Shown here one piece after another: positions 52,825 through 62,074 of a stretch of 64,000 nucleotides of DNA. The DNA comes from JARRPM01 sp963765545 (GTDB lineage Bacteria; Pseudomonadota; Gammaproteobacteria; Pseudomonadales; Halieaceae): positions 1,860,001 to 1,924,000 of the forward strand of contig CAVXWW010000004.1 in assembly GCA_963765545.1 (NCBI GenBank), written 5' to 3'. How positions within the stretch are numbered: the stretch's first letter is position 1; every line of letters starts with the position of its first letter. A program made the position numbers and the translations under genes. Under the pieces are notes generated by a model, which was not told where the DNA came from, did not search any database, and was given only the letters and a program-made list of their open reading frames with translations.

Positions 52825-53742
52825 ATGGCACAAGGCACCCACGACCACCAGATTGACCCCCGCAATGAAAACATACTGATCAGCATCAACGGCGAACTGT
52901 TCCCCCGCCAGGAAGCGAAGGTATCCGTCTTTGACTCCGGTTATATTCTCGGCGACGGGGTATGGGAGGGGCTGCGCCTGCACGAGGGTAAAATCCTGTT
53001 CGCAAAGGAGCACATGAGGCGCCTGTACGAAGGCGCCAAGGCACTGGACATGGACATGGAGATCGGTCCCCAGGCCATGCTGGACAGGGTGTACGAGACC
53101 TGCCGCGCCAACGGCATGGAGTCGGGCGTGCACATCAGGCTGATGGTCACAAGGGGCGTGAAATCCACCCCCTACCAGGACCCCAGGATGACCATCACCC
53201 CACCGACTGTGGTGATCATCGCAGAGTACAAGTCGCCGACGGAAACGACCATAGAGCAGGGAATCCGATTGTTCACGGTACACGTGCGGCGCGGCTACCC
53301 CGATGTACAGGATCCCAAGCTCAATACCCATTCAAAACTCAACTGCATTACCGCCTGCATACAGGCAGCCAAGGCAGGAGCGGACGAAGCGCTGATGCTG
53401 GACCCACACGGCTTTGTTGCCACCTGCAACTCCACCCACTTCTTCATTGTTCGCGATGGCCAGGTGTGGACCTCTTCCGGCGACTACTGCCTCGATGGTA
53501 TTACCCGTCGCAACGTCATCAACCTGTGCAAGGAAAACGCGATCGAGGTCTATGAGCGTAACTTCAGCCTGACGGATGTCTACGGCGCCGATGAAGCCTT
53601 CGTCACCGGCACCTTCGCTGGCGTGGCCCCGGCCGTCGAGATCGACGGGCGCACTATTGGCACCGGCGAGCCCGGGCCTATGGTGGCGAAACTGCGCAGC
53701 CTGTACCTGCAGCGAATGAAGCGCGAATCAGGCCAGCTATGA
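52825..53742 (+). CDS. Class IV PLP aminotransferase (305 aa)
   Basis: Branched-chain/D-amino acid aminotransferase-like fold type IV enzyme: SVFDSGYILGDGVWEGLRLHEGKI at the N-terminus, PLP lysine K171 in NTHSKLNCITACIQA, and phosphate-binding CNSTHFFIVRDGQVWT and DGITRRNVI. It overlaps the next gene by four bases (ATGA). Substrate may be an uncommon amino acid; coupling to a sulfotransferase-like gene sets it apart from housekeeping IlvE. Confidence 0.92.
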   Translation: MAQGTHDHQIDPRNENILISINGELFPRQEAKVSVFDSGYILGDGVWEGLRLHEGKILFAKEHMRRLYEGAKALDMDMEIGPQAMLDRVYETCRANGMESGVHIRLMVTRGVKSTPYQDPRMTITPPTVVIIAEYKSPTETTIEQGIRLFTVHVRRGYPDVQDPKLNTHSKLNCITACIQAAKAGADEALMLDPHGFVATCNSTHFFIVRDGQVWTSSGDYCLDGITRRNVINLCKENAIEVYERNFSLTDVYGADEAFVTGTFAGVAPAVEIDGRTIGTGEPGPMVAKLRSLYLQRMKRESGQL

Positions 53743-54464
53743 GCACCAGGATAGGTATGTGGTCGGGTCCTCGTAACATCTCGACCGCCATGATGCGCTC
53801 CTTTGAAAACCGCATCGATACCGTCGTCGTGGACGAGCCATTCTACGCCTGCTATTTACACCTCACGGGCATGAACCACCCCATGAAGGAAGCGGTGATC
53901 GCCAGCCAGCCCACTGACTGGCGGGTGGTCGCCAGGACACTGTCCAGCGATATTGAAGGGGCGGAAATTGTTTACCAGAAACATATGACGCACCACATGC
54001 TGCAGGAAATAGAACTGGGCTGGACAAGTGGGCTGCGCAACTGCTTCCTGATCCGCGACCCCCGTTACGTGGTCAACTCCTACGCCAGGAAGCGCGCTAC
54101 CATCACGCAGGATGACATAGGCATCAAGCGCCAGTTTGAGCTGTACGAGGAAATCTCGGCCATCACCGGGCAGAATATACCCGTTATTGACGCCAACCGC
54201 TTCCTGGCTGACCCGGAGGCCGCGCTACGGCGTCTCTGCAACCAATTGGCGGTCCCCTTCAGCTCAGCGATGCTGCGCTGGCCGGAAGGCCGGCGCAGTA
54301 GTGATGGGGTGTGGGCGCCCCACTGGTACGAGGCTGTGGAAAAGTCCACCGGGTTTCAGGCTCCTGTCGCACAGCAGATCAACCTGACGGCGGATCAACA
54401 GGCGATCGCCGATGAGGCCCGGCCCTACTATGAGTTGTTGCTGGAAAAATCGCTGGCTGAGTGA
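53739..54464 (+). CDS. Sulfotransferase-like protein coupled to the aminotransferase (241 aa)
   Basis: The N-terminus IGMWSGPRNISTAMMRSFENR is a 5'-phosphosulfate-binding-like P-loop of the sulfotransferase superfamily, followed by VVDEPFYACYL and a 3'-phosphate region (CFLIRDPRYVVNSYARK). No signal peptide. The same kind of protein is found next to, or fused with, branched-chain aminotransferase-like enzymes in other organisms (from memory of the family). The reaction is unproven. Its 3' end overlaps the convergent GST gene by 37 bases. Confidence 0.8.
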   Translation: MSTRIGMWSGPRNISTAMMRSFENRIDTVVVDEPFYACYLHLTGMNHPMKEAVIASQPTDWRVVARTLSSDIEGAEIVYQKHMTHHMLQEIELGWTSGLRNCFLIRDPRYVVNSYARKRATITQDDIGIKRQFELYEEISAITGQNIPVIDANRFLADPEAALRRLCNQLAVPFSSAMLRWPEGRRSSDGVWAPHWYEAVEKSTGFQAPVAQQINLTADQQAIADEARPYYELLLEKSLAE

Positions 54465-55285
54465 CGCTCAAGCAACTGCAATTCTTCAGGCCCCCAGGCG
54501 CGATTAACCCTGCGCCCGCGCTGGACCGCTGGCCGCTCCTCTATCTCGCGCGCCCACCGTTGCACGTGGGTGTAGGAATCGACGTCTAGAAACTCCTGTG
54601 CCTCGTAAATATCATGCAGCACCAGTACCCCGTACCAGGGATAGGTTGCCATATCGGCAATGGTGTACTCGTCGCCACACAGGAACCGCCGACCTGACAG
54701 GTTTTTGTCCAGCACATCGAGCTGGCGCTTCACCTCCATGGCATAGCGGTTGATCGGGTACTCGTACTTCTCCGGCGCATAGGCGTAAAAATGACCAAAA
54801 CCACCGCCCAGGAATGGCGCACTACCCATCTGCCACATCAGCCAGGACAGGCACTCAGCGCGTTCTGAGGGATTCTCGGGATAGAAAGCACCAAACTTCT
54901 CCGCCAGGTAAATCAACATGGCGCCGGATTCGAACACCCGGGTGGGTGGCGTGGTGCTGCGATCCAGCAGTGCGGGTATTTTCGAGTTGGGGTTTACGGC
55001 GACAAAGCCGCTGCCAAACTGGTCTCCTTCACTGATGTTAACCAGGTAGGCGTCATACTCGGCGTCGGTCTTGCCCAGCTCCAGTAACTCTTCCAGGAGA
55101 ATCGTCACCTTCACACCATTGGGCGTTGCCAGCGAGTAAAGCTGCAGCGGGTGGTCCCCCGCCGGTAATTCCTTGTCGTGAGTCGCACCGGACACCGGCC
55201 GGTTGATGTTGCTGAACTTACCGCCGCTCTCCTTATCCCACTTCCATACCCGAGGTGGCGTGTATTGTTCGTGACTACTGGCCAT
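54428..55285 (-). CDS. yghU: YghU-like glutathione S-transferase/disulfide-bond oxidoreductase (285 aa)
   Basis: The start PPRVWKWDKESGGKFSNINRPVSGATHDKELPAGDHPLQLYSLATPNGVKVTILLEELLELG is a close match in style to Escherichia coli YghU, including the long N-terminal arm. VNPNSKIPALLD and ALSWLMWQMGSAPFLGGGFGHF-type segments follow. It reduces small disulfides with two bound glutathiones. ATG 55285 follows AGGA. Its 3' end overlaps the convergent sulfotransferase-like gene. Confidence 0.93.
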   Translation of the reverse strand: MASSHEQYTPPRVWKWDKESGGKFSNINRPVSGATHDKELPAGDHPLQLYSLATPNGVKVTILLEELLELGKTDAEYDAYLVNISEGDQFGSGFVAVNPNSKIPALLDRSTTPPTRVFESGAMLIYLAEKFGAFYPENPSERAECLSWLMWQMGSAPFLGGGFGHFYAYAPEKYEYPINRYAMEVKRQLDVLDKNLSGRRFLCGDEYTIADMATYPWYGVLVLHDIYEAQEFLDVDSYTHVQRWAREIEERPAVQRGRRVNRAWGPEELQLLERHSASDFSSNNS

Positions 55286-55527
55286 AGCATTTTTCCTGCA
55301 TTGTGAATTTGTTGAGAGATGGGCAGTGTAGACCATTTCTTTAAGGCTTTTCGCCGGTGGGGGGCTTATTTTTGGTTCATCGCCCGTGGCCGCAGCAGCG
55401 CTGAGGACGCCAGATATCGGCATTCAACACCCGCCTTGCCACATCGCAGACCTCGGCCAGCTTTCACTTGAGCACATCCAGTGCAAAGGCTACTCTCAAA
55501 GCAACAGTCACAGGTGGGAGCGAAACG

Positions 55528-56544
55528 ATGCAGCTGGGAATGGTCGGCCTTGGTCGAATGGGGGCCAATATGACAAAACGCCTGCTCCAGGCAGGGCATG
55601 AGTGCGTGGTATACGACCAGTCGCCGGAGCCTGTCACGGCGCTGGCAGCCGAAGGCGCCACCGGTGCCGGGTCACTTGCCGAGTTTTGTGCAAAATTGCA
55701 GCAGCCCCGGGCCATCTGGCTGATGGTTCCGGCAGGCGTCGTAGACAGCAGTATCGAGGCACTGCTGCCCTTGCTGGCGGAGGGCGATACGATAATCGAC
55801 GGCGGCAACTCCCATTACATCGACGACATTCGGCGGGCCGGGCAACTCGCCGAGCGCGAACTTCATTATATCGACGTGGGCACCAGCGGCGGGGTGTGGG
55901 GACTGGAACGCGGTTACTGCCAGATGATTGGTGGCGAAGTGGAGGCCGTGCAACGACTGCAGCCGATTTTCGCCGCCCTGGCACCACCCGTGGCTACCGC
56001 CCCCCCGACACCGGACCGGAACAAACCCGGCAGCACCGCTGATCATGGCTACCTCCACTGTGGGCCCGCCGGCGCCGGTCACTTTGTGAAGATGGTACAC
56101 AACGGTATCGAGTATGGCCTTATGGCTGCATACGCGGAGGGCTTTAATGTTCTTCGCCACGCCAATATCGGGGCAGAGGCCCGGGAACACGATGCGGAAA
56201 CAACACCGCTGCGATACCCGGAACACTATCGCTACGACTTCGACCTGGGTGAAATCGCCGAACTGTGGCGTCGCGGCAGCGTAGTCTCCTCCTGGCTGCT
56301 GGACCTCACAGCACACGCACTGCTGGAGCAGCCCGGCCTGGACAACTATGCGGGCAATGTGTCCGACTCCGGAGAGGGCCGCTGGACAATCGACGCCGCC
56401 ATCGATGAATCCGTGCCGGTGCCTGTTCTCAGCGCGGCCCTGTTCCAGCGTTTCTCATCCCGCGGTGAAGGCGATTTTGCCAACAAGGTGCTGTCAGCCA
56501 TGCGCGCGGAATTTGGCGGCCATCGGGAAAAACCAGCTGAATGA
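55528..56544 (+). CDS. gnd: 6-phosphogluconate dehydrogenase, decarboxylating, short form (338 aa)
   Basis: NADP-Rossmann start MQLGMVGLGRMGANMTKRLLQAGHECVVYD, conserved VGTSGGVWGLERGYCQMIGG, catalytic HCGPAGAGHFVKMVHNGIEYGLM, and RRGSVVSSWLL at the end. At 338 residues it is the short (GndA/YqeC-like) form rather than the ~470-residue enzyme. It produces ribulose 5-phosphate and NAD(P)H. ATG 55528 follows GGGAG. It overlaps the CorA gene by four bases. Confidence 0.93.
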   Translation: MQLGMVGLGRMGANMTKRLLQAGHECVVYDQSPEPVTALAAEGATGAGSLAEFCAKLQQPRAIWLMVPAGVVDSSIEALLPLLAEGDTIIDGGNSHYIDDIRRAGQLAERELHYIDVGTSGGVWGLERGYCQMIGGEVEAVQRLQPIFAALAPPVATAPPTPDRNKPGSTADHGYLHCGPAGAGHFVKMVHNGIEYGLMAAYAEGFNVLRHANIGAEAREHDAETTPLRYPEHYRYDFDLGEIAELWRRGSVVSSWLLDLTAHALLEQPGLDNYAGNVSDSGEGRWTIDAAIDESVPVPVLSAALFQRFSSRGEGDFANKVLSAMRAEFGGHREKPAE

Positions 56545-57611
56545 AATCCGTGGCGCGTGGCTCTGCCTCTGACAAGACCGGGTTACCGCCCGGCTCACTG
56601 GTGCATGTGGGTCGGGTGCTGGAAACGGAAACCAGGATCTCGGTCATTGATTACAGCAAGGATGGTATCACCGAACCCGAGGTCAGTTCCGCCCATCAGT
56701 TGCTGCAATACCGGGACAGCGACACCATCACCTGGGTGATCGTGGAAGGCCTGGCAGATGTTGCAACGATAGAGCAGATCGGTGACCTGTTTGGCATTCA
56801 CCAGTTGGTACTGGAAGACATACTCAACACCCACCAAAGACCCAAGTTCGAGGAGTACGATGACTACCTCTATATCGTTCTCAAGGGCATGCTGGCGTCG
56901 GAACAGGGGTTCAGCGTTAACTACGAGCAGATAAGCCTGCTGGTGCTTGAAAACATCGTCTTTGCCTTCAAGGAAAAACAGGACGACCTGTTCCGGCCTT
57001 TGCTGCAGCGCATAAGGGCCAGCAAGGGGCGGTTCCGGGGCCAGGGTACCGACTTCCTGACCTACTCTGTTCTGGATGCGATCATAGACCAGAACTTCGT
57101 ACTCATAGACTCGCTGGACGAAGCCATAACCGCGCTTGAAGACGAGCTACTTAGCGGCGAACCTGGCAGTAACACTCTCAATGCAATCCAGCGACTGAAG
57201 CGGGAAATCGTGGGGGTCAGACGCTATGTCTCACCTATTCGCGAGCTGATCAATGAAATGCTGCGCAGCGAATCCAGATTGATTGACGAGCGAACCCATA
57301 TCTACCTCAGGGATGTGTCAGATCACGCAACACGCGTTGTCGAGTCCATTGAGCTTCACCGGGACATTATCTCCGGCCTGCTGGATATTTATATTTCCAG
57401 CGTCAGTAACAAAATGAATGAAGTGATGAAAGTGCTGACCATTTTCGCCTCGATTTTCATACCGCTGACATTCCTGACCGGTATCTACGGGATGAACTTT
57501 GAGCACATGCCCGAGTTGAAAATGCGCTGGACATACCCGGCAATGTGGGTTGTTTTTCTAACCATCCCCGCCTTACTTTTATTGTATTTCCGTCGTAAGA
57601 ATTGGCTATAG
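56541..57611 (+). CDS. corA: CorA family divalent cation transporter (356 aa)
   Basis: The long cytosolic N-terminal domain is followed by two C-terminal membrane segments (LTIFASIFIPLTFLTGIYGMNF with the GMN selectivity motif, then WVVFLTIPALLLLYFRR). It carries Mg2+ or Co2+. An unusual location: its ATG is inside the stop of the 6-phosphogluconate dehydrogenase gene (TGA/ATG overlap), so the two are co-expressed. The following LprI-MliC gene is probably in the same operon. Confidence 0.95.
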   Translation: MKSVARGSASDKTGLPPGSLVHVGRVLETETRISVIDYSKDGITEPEVSSAHQLLQYRDSDTITWVIVEGLADVATIEQIGDLFGIHQLVLEDILNTHQRPKFEEYDDYLYIVLKGMLASEQGFSVNYEQISLLVLENIVFAFKEKQDDLFRPLLQRIRASKGRFRGQGTDFLTYSVLDAIIDQNFVLIDSLDEAITALEDELLSGEPGSNTLNAIQRLKREIVGVRRYVSPIRELINEMLRSESRLIDERTHIYLRDVSDHATRVVESIELHRDIISGLLDIYISSVSNKMNEVMKVLTIFASIFIPLTFLTGIYGMNFEHMPELKMRWTYPAMWVVFLTIPALLLLYFRRKNWL

Positions 57612-57625
57612 GAGAAATTCAGAAC

Positions 57626-58228
57626 ATGAAACCATTGCAAGTTCTCTCTGCCAGCGCCGCACTAGCGGGACTGATCATATCGCCCTGGGCTGCCGCAACG
57701 GCAAGCGGGCCCAGCTTTGACTGCGGCCAGGCAGAAGGCCAGGTACAGGAATTGATTTGCAGCAACGACTCGCTCGCCGCCCTCGATCGACTACTGGCGG
57801 ATGTCTACGCCATCGCACTGGAAAATTTTCCCCGGGATGAGCTGGCTGGCCTGAAGGCGGAACAGCGCGGCTGGATCAAGGGGCGGGATGATTGCTGGAA
57901 GGCCGAGGACGTCAGCGCCTGTGTGGCGGAAGAGTATTATCGAAGGACAGTCGCCCTACAGATCCAGTCAGGCCAGCTTATGGCACCAACCCCTGTGAGT
58001 TACAACTGCGAGACATCCCAGCCGATGCCATTTACCGCGGTCTTTTACAGAGATACCAGGCCTGCCAGCGTGGTGCTGACCTATGGACAGGACCAGGTTA
58101 TCGCCTTTGCCACGCCCAGTGCCTCCGGCGCCAGATACAGCAGCGGCGGGGTCGAATTCTGGGAGCACCAGGGTGAAGCGACTGTGAACTGGTTTGGCGA
58201 GCAGTGGAAATGCAGGGTCATTAGATAA
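57626..58228 (+). CDS. Secreted DUF1311 (LprI)-MliC fusion, putative lysozyme inhibitor (200 aa)
   Basis: Signal peptide (LQVLSASAALAGLIISPWAAATAS). First domain is DUF1311/LprI (FDCGQAEGQVQELICSNDSLAALDRLLADVYAIAL; GWIKGRDDCW...CVAEEYYRRT, ~30-115). The second is MliC-like (YNCETSQPMPFTAVFYR...ATPSASGARYSSGGVEFWEHQGEATVNWFGEQWKC, ~128-200). MliC proteins inhibit c-type lysozyme, and LprI has been linked to lysozyme inhibition too. ATG 57626 follows AGGAG. It is 14 bp after corA and probably co-transcribed. Confidence 0.85.
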   Translation: MKPLQVLSASAALAGLIISPWAAATASGPSFDCGQAEGQVQELICSNDSLAALDRLLADVYAIALENFPRDELAGLKAEQRGWIKGRDDCWKAEDVSACVAEEYYRRTVALQIQSGQLMAPTPVSYNCETSQPMPFTAVFYRDTRPASVVLTYGQDQVIAFATPSASGARYSSGGVEFWEHQGEATVNWFGEQWKCRVIR

Positions 58229-58267
58229 TCGCAGAGCCGGGGCCGGGAGGGCCTGACAGAGCATCCG

Positions 58268-58304
58268 CCGGGCGGGCGCCCGGCGAAGACGGGGACCAGG
58301 CCCC
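58268..58304. terminator. GC-rich hairpin and partial repeat between convergent genes
   Basis: CCGGGCGGGCGCCCGG (~58268-58283) forms a strong stem, followed by GGGGACCAGGCCCC (58291-58304), which resembles the outer end of palindromic repeat copy 5. No T-run follows. It lies between the convergent LprI-MliC and zinc-ribbon genes, so bidirectional termination is plausible. Confidence 0.45.
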
Positions 58305-58315
58305 GTGTGACAGGT

Positions 58316-58726
58316 TCAGGGGGCTACCACATCGCGGCGACCCTTTATCAGGCTGCGGAAGAAATCCAGTACCGACTCCTCTTTAAAGTCAGTGAACTCG
58401 CCCGCATCCATAAACATACCGTGCTCTTGGCAGGCTTCAAACCATATATGCTTTTGCTTCGGGTCATGGCCCTTTTCCATCCTCTTGCCACAGTGCGGGC
58501 AATCGATGTCGGCATGGCTGTCCCACTTCCACCCCTCGGTGGAATCACCTGTATCGATGGCTTCGCTGCCCTTGATGTCCTTCAGCTTGTGCGCTTCATC
58601 AAGATCAAACCAGATGCCCTTACAATGAGAACAGCGATCTATTGTGACCTCGCCATGGGCAACTTCCTCCATGCCGTGGTGACACTTGGGGCACTTCAGG
58701 CTGTGCGAATCGTCATTGTATTCCAT
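58316..58726 (-). CDS. Zinc-ribbon (zf-TFIIB type) protein (136 aa)
   Basis: Two Cys-x-x-Cys pairs form a TFIIB-type ribbon near the start (KCPKCHHGMEEV...DRCSHCKGIWFDLDE), and a second partial ribbon (DCPHCGKRM...HIWFEACQEHGMFMDAGEF) follows. Small cytosolic zinc proteins of this type are common and uncharacterised. GAGGG lies before the ATG. Confidence 0.9.
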   Translation of the reverse strand: MEYNDDSHSLKCPKCHHGMEEVAHGEVTIDRCSHCKGIWFDLDEAHKLKDIKGSEAIDTGDSTEGWKWDSHADIDCPHCGKRMEKGHDPKQKHIWFEACQEHGMFMDAGEFTDFKEESVLDFFRSLIKGRRDVVAP

Positions 58727-59071
58727 TTTATTCCCTCTTATTTGGACAGCGCAGACGAGTTAGTATAACCCTGCCTGCGGTATTTTCCACCTATATGGTG
58801 GGGGTGCTGTATATGGCAAGGCGCATTGTTTCCATCCCATATGACCGCCGCATACAAAGCTGCTGTAGATCTCCCCATGATCACTCACAGGTCATCAAAA
58901 CGGCTATGTCGAACCGGCCTTTCCGCACTGACCAATCCTGACAATCTACATTTTTTATATAATATTTTCAATAGCTTAAGCAAGCTTCCGCCGATTTAAC
59001 CCTGGGCGTGTACGGCTCGCAGAGACACCGGTCCCGCCAGCTGGCCTTCTACCTGTCCACACCGCGGGAAA
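58727..59071. other. Intergenic region without a recognised gene
   Basis: About 345 bp, AT-rich near 58950-58980 (TTTTTTATATAATATTTTC), which could be a promoter core, but no coding frame or hairpin was recognised. It separates the zinc-ribbon gene from a permease-like fragment. Confidence 0.4.
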
Positions 59072-59410
59072 TCAGCAGGGCAGCGGTATGAGATAGTAAA
59101 TCAGGCGATAGGCGAGGATTGAACCCAATAGCGTGGCGGCGGGAATATCCGGCAACAGCAACAGCATCGCTGACTCGAAAACCCCGACGGCGCCGGGCAC
59201 GTTACTGACAACCCCGGCCACCATGGCCAGCAGAAATGCGCCCAGAAACGGCAAAAAGCCGATATCTGCTGACGCGTGCAGCAAAACATAGAGCACGGAG
59301 GATGCGACCACCACACTGTTTGATTGGGAGACCAGCACCCGCACCGCGCCTTTCTTTGTGAAATACCTCGCATATGACCAGGCCCAGCCTGCCCGGCAAC
59401 TGCGCCCCAC
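59072..59410 (-). pseudogene. Fragment of a UPF0104/MprF-like membrane protein
   Basis: The reading has hydrophobic segments and the pattern GFLPFLGAFLLAMVAGVVSNVPGAVGVFESAMLLLLPDI...LGSILAYRLIYYLIPL. This is the conserved core of UPF0104/lysylphosphatidylglycerol synthase transmembrane (flippase) domains, which normally span ~300 residues. Here the N-terminal part is replaced by unlike sequence and the protein ends just after YYLIPL. It is taken as a remnant. Confidence 0.6.
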
Positions 59411-59458
59411 CGGGAATACCGGTATGCTCCGCCGATAATTTCAAGAACAGGGCTAAGC

Positions 59459-62074
59459 ATGTACCGTTTCGGGGCAAGCAACAGAAGTATCCTTTTCGCT
59501 CTCGTGGCCGGGCTATGTGGTACCAATTCCACAGTACAGGCGGAGGGCAGTCGCACCCTGCACCCCGCAACCTACCCTTCCGGCAGTGTCGCCTCCGGAG
59601 CCCGATCCAACCTCGACCTGCAACCTGGCCAGTATTATGTGAACCGGGTAATACGTCGCGGCTTCATTTATGTCTACGCCCGGCAGGGTGAGTATATTCT
59701 GTTGGGATCGAGCAATATTGGTACCGACAGTGGTTACGGCGGTAATGTAAACGTCTTTAACCCCAATGACTTTGGCATTCCGGGTGATGAAACCCTGCCG
59801 GGTGCCGCTGATTTCAGCTGCACCACCGGAAGTACCGCTCCAGGCACCCACTTCGCCGGACCAAACGCGGGCCGCTTCCGCTCCCGCGCTGCCGAATTGG
59901 CCGGGCCCAATAGCGCTGACGGCACCGCCACCGTGGCAAATGGTTACAATCCCTGCGGCTACCAGGCACCTGTAACCGGTATCTACGGCGTGTTGTTTAC
60001 ACCCGCAAGCGCCGGCGGTGCCCCCGATGGCCGGGTAGACCGGGTAAGGCGCAGCAACAACTCAGTGGCCGGCTGGGAGGTCGCGGTACGCAGCACCGCC
60101 GACAGCCTGTCGGATATCGACGGACGGGTTTATACCTACGCCTTCATTGGCTACACCGGCGGCAACCGCCGTCCCGTATTTTCTACTTTGTACTATGCGA
60201 CCGAGGACGGTTATCGCTACCGACAGGACTTGCGTGGGCTTGACCCGAACGGTTACGCGCTCTACGCAAATACCTTCGGCTTCCTGGACGATAACGACCC
60301 GCTATACAAAACCCTGCGCGGCGACAACTTCAACGTCAGTAATCTGCCACCCGGCGTATCAGCACAACCCGCCGAGTATCCCATTTTTTTCAGCGACATC
60401 AGCCCCGGAGCTGCGGCGGAAGCCGAAGCAGCCAGGGTGCTTGAGGCTCTTAACATACCTGTAGTGCCGCCCTCCCCCCAGATCAGTGCGGTGACATTCA
60501 GCGGGGCGCTGGGCGGCGTGATCACCGCCACCGGCGTTGGCGGCACGTTCAGCTTCAACACAACGGACACGGTCAGCTACCAGATTGTTATCAGCCGGGA
60601 CGGCAGCGACTTCAATCCAGCCAACCCGTTGAACCGCATACTCACAGGCATCGCCTACTCGGGCGCGCACCAGGTCACCTGGGATGGCCTGGACAATAAT
60701 CTGCAGCCCTTCCCGGCCAGCGCCACTCCTTATGCCTACCGCGCTTACGGCCGTAACGGCGAGGTGCATTTCCCCATTATCGATGCGGAAAACAATGGCA
60801 GGGGCTCCATCCCCGGTGGGGGCCCCACCATTACGCGGCTTAACGGCACAGATCCGGGGGACCGCACGGTATTCTTCGATGACCGCGGCTATGTTACCTC
60901 CAGCGGCGCATTGATCGGCAACCTGAACGGTACCCTGTGCCCCAACCCAACGCCCGCCGCGGCTGATCCGCCGGTCAGCCTGGAAGGGGTGGATTCTGCG
61001 ACCAGTTACCGGCGCTGGGCCAACGGTGGCAACAGTAACAGCGACTGTAACAGCGGCGCTGGCTGGGGAGACGCGAAGGCAGTGAACCTCTGGACCTACT
61101 TTCTGACCAACGATGAAAACGCGGTACTGGAAATACGCGAGTTCCCGATCGATCTTGCATCCAGTGTCACCATGGTCGATACCGCCGAACCCGGCGACTC
61201 CGTGCAGGGCACGTTCTCGTTTATTAACAACGGCAACAGCAGTGTGGATCAGGTGAGCTACAGCCTTTTGCTTTCCCCGGGCCTCACCGGTGTCAGCTTC
61301 CCGGCTTTACCCAGCGGGACTTCCGCCTCATACAATCCCGCTAGCGGCGTCGTTACCCTGACAGGTTTTGCCACGACCCTGCTGGCGGGACAGTCCTACA
61401 GCGGCATGACGTTCCGCTATACCGCCCCGGCCAGCGGACCAGTGACGGCCGAGACAGGTATCATTACGGGCGGCAGTACAGCAGACTCACTGCCTGACAA
61501 CAACACTGCCACTGCCGTGACGGCCCTGGGCGCTGTCGATGTGGCGACCAGTATAACCGGCGTTCCCGCAAGCGCGGAACAGGGCGCACTCGTGACCGGC
61601 TCGGTGCTGTTTTCCAACCTGGGAACGCAGGACGCCGCCGGCATGACCTATACCGTCAGCATTGGCGAGCCGGGCAACGCACCTGACACAGTCCAGTTCA
61701 CCAGCTTGCCCAACGGCGTCACCGCGGTTTATGACAGCCTGAGCGGGGTGATCACCCTCAGTGGTATGCCGACAACGCTGGTCGCAGGTGAGGTGATCTC
61801 CCTGAGCTTCTCGTATTCTGCTCCCACAGGGGATGGCGCGAGCATAGAGGTAGTATCAGCGGTAGGCACCACCTCCGCCGACGCGGTGGCGTCCAACAAC
61901 AACGCGGATGCGCCGACAGATTTCACCGCTCCACCCGGTGTTGGCGGAGGCCCCCAACCGGGCGGTAGCCCAACGGGTATACCCGTAATGCCGCTGCCCG
62001 CCCTGTTGCTGTTGCTGTGCCTCGTAGCAGGCATCGGCGGGCGTTGCTTAAAAGCCGGTAGTCACCCGGCCTGA
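59459..62074 (+). CDS. Large secreted repeat protein with C-terminal sorting-like signal (871 aa)
   Basis: Signal peptide (RSILFALVAGLCGTNSTVQAEG). The first ~560 residues are unique, Gly/Asn/Tyr-rich, with a segment like a FlgD-type Ig fold (YQIVISRDGSDFNPANP...HQVTWDGLDNNLQPFPASATPYAYRAYG). Two DUF11-like repeats follow (~575-690 and ~695-800; SVTMVDTAEPGDSVQGTFSFINNGNSS, then TSITGVPASAEQGALVTGSVLFSNLG). The end is a Pro/Gly linker, IPVMPLPALLLLLCLVAGIGGR and basic residues, like IPTL/PEP-CTERM-type sorting tails. Probably a surface or matrix protein; function unknown. Confidence 0.85.
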   Translation: MYRFGASNRSILFALVAGLCGTNSTVQAEGSRTLHPATYPSGSVASGARSNLDLQPGQYYVNRVIRRGFIYVYARQGEYILLGSSNIGTDSGYGGNVNVFNPNDFGIPGDETLPGAADFSCTTGSTAPGTHFAGPNAGRFRSRAAELAGPNSADGTATVANGYNPCGYQAPVTGIYGVLFTPASAGGAPDGRVDRVRRSNNSVAGWEVAVRSTADSLSDIDGRVYTYAFIGYTGGNRRPVFSTLYYATEDGYRYRQDLRGLDPNGYALYANTFGFLDDNDPLYKTLRGDNFNVSNLPPGVSAQPAEYPIFFSDISPGAAAEAEAARVLEALNIPVVPPSPQISAVTFSGALGGVITATGVGGTFSFNTTDTVSYQIVISRDGSDFNPANPLNRILTGIAYSGAHQVTWDGLDNNLQPFPASATPYAYRAYGRNGEVHFPIIDAENNGRGSIPGGGPTITRLNGTDPGDRTVFFDDRGYVTSSGALIGNLNGTLCPNPTPAAADPPVSLEGVDSATSYRRWANGGNSNSDCNSGAGWGDAKAVNLWTYFLTNDENAVLEIREFPIDLASSVTMVDTAEPGDSVQGTFSFINNGNSSVDQVSYSLLLSPGLTGVSFPALPSGTSASYNPASGVVTLTGFATTLLAGQSYSGMTFRYTAPASGPVTAETGIITGGSTADSLPDNNTATAVTALGAVDVATSITGVPASAEQGALVTGSVLFSNLGTQDAAGMTYTVSIGEPGNAPDTVQFTSLPNGVTAVYDSLSGVITLSGMPTTLVAGEVISLSFSYSAPTGDGASIEVVSAVGTTSADAVASNNNADAPTDFTAPPGVGGGPQPGGSPTGIPVMPLPALLLLLCLVAGIGGRCLKAGSHPA

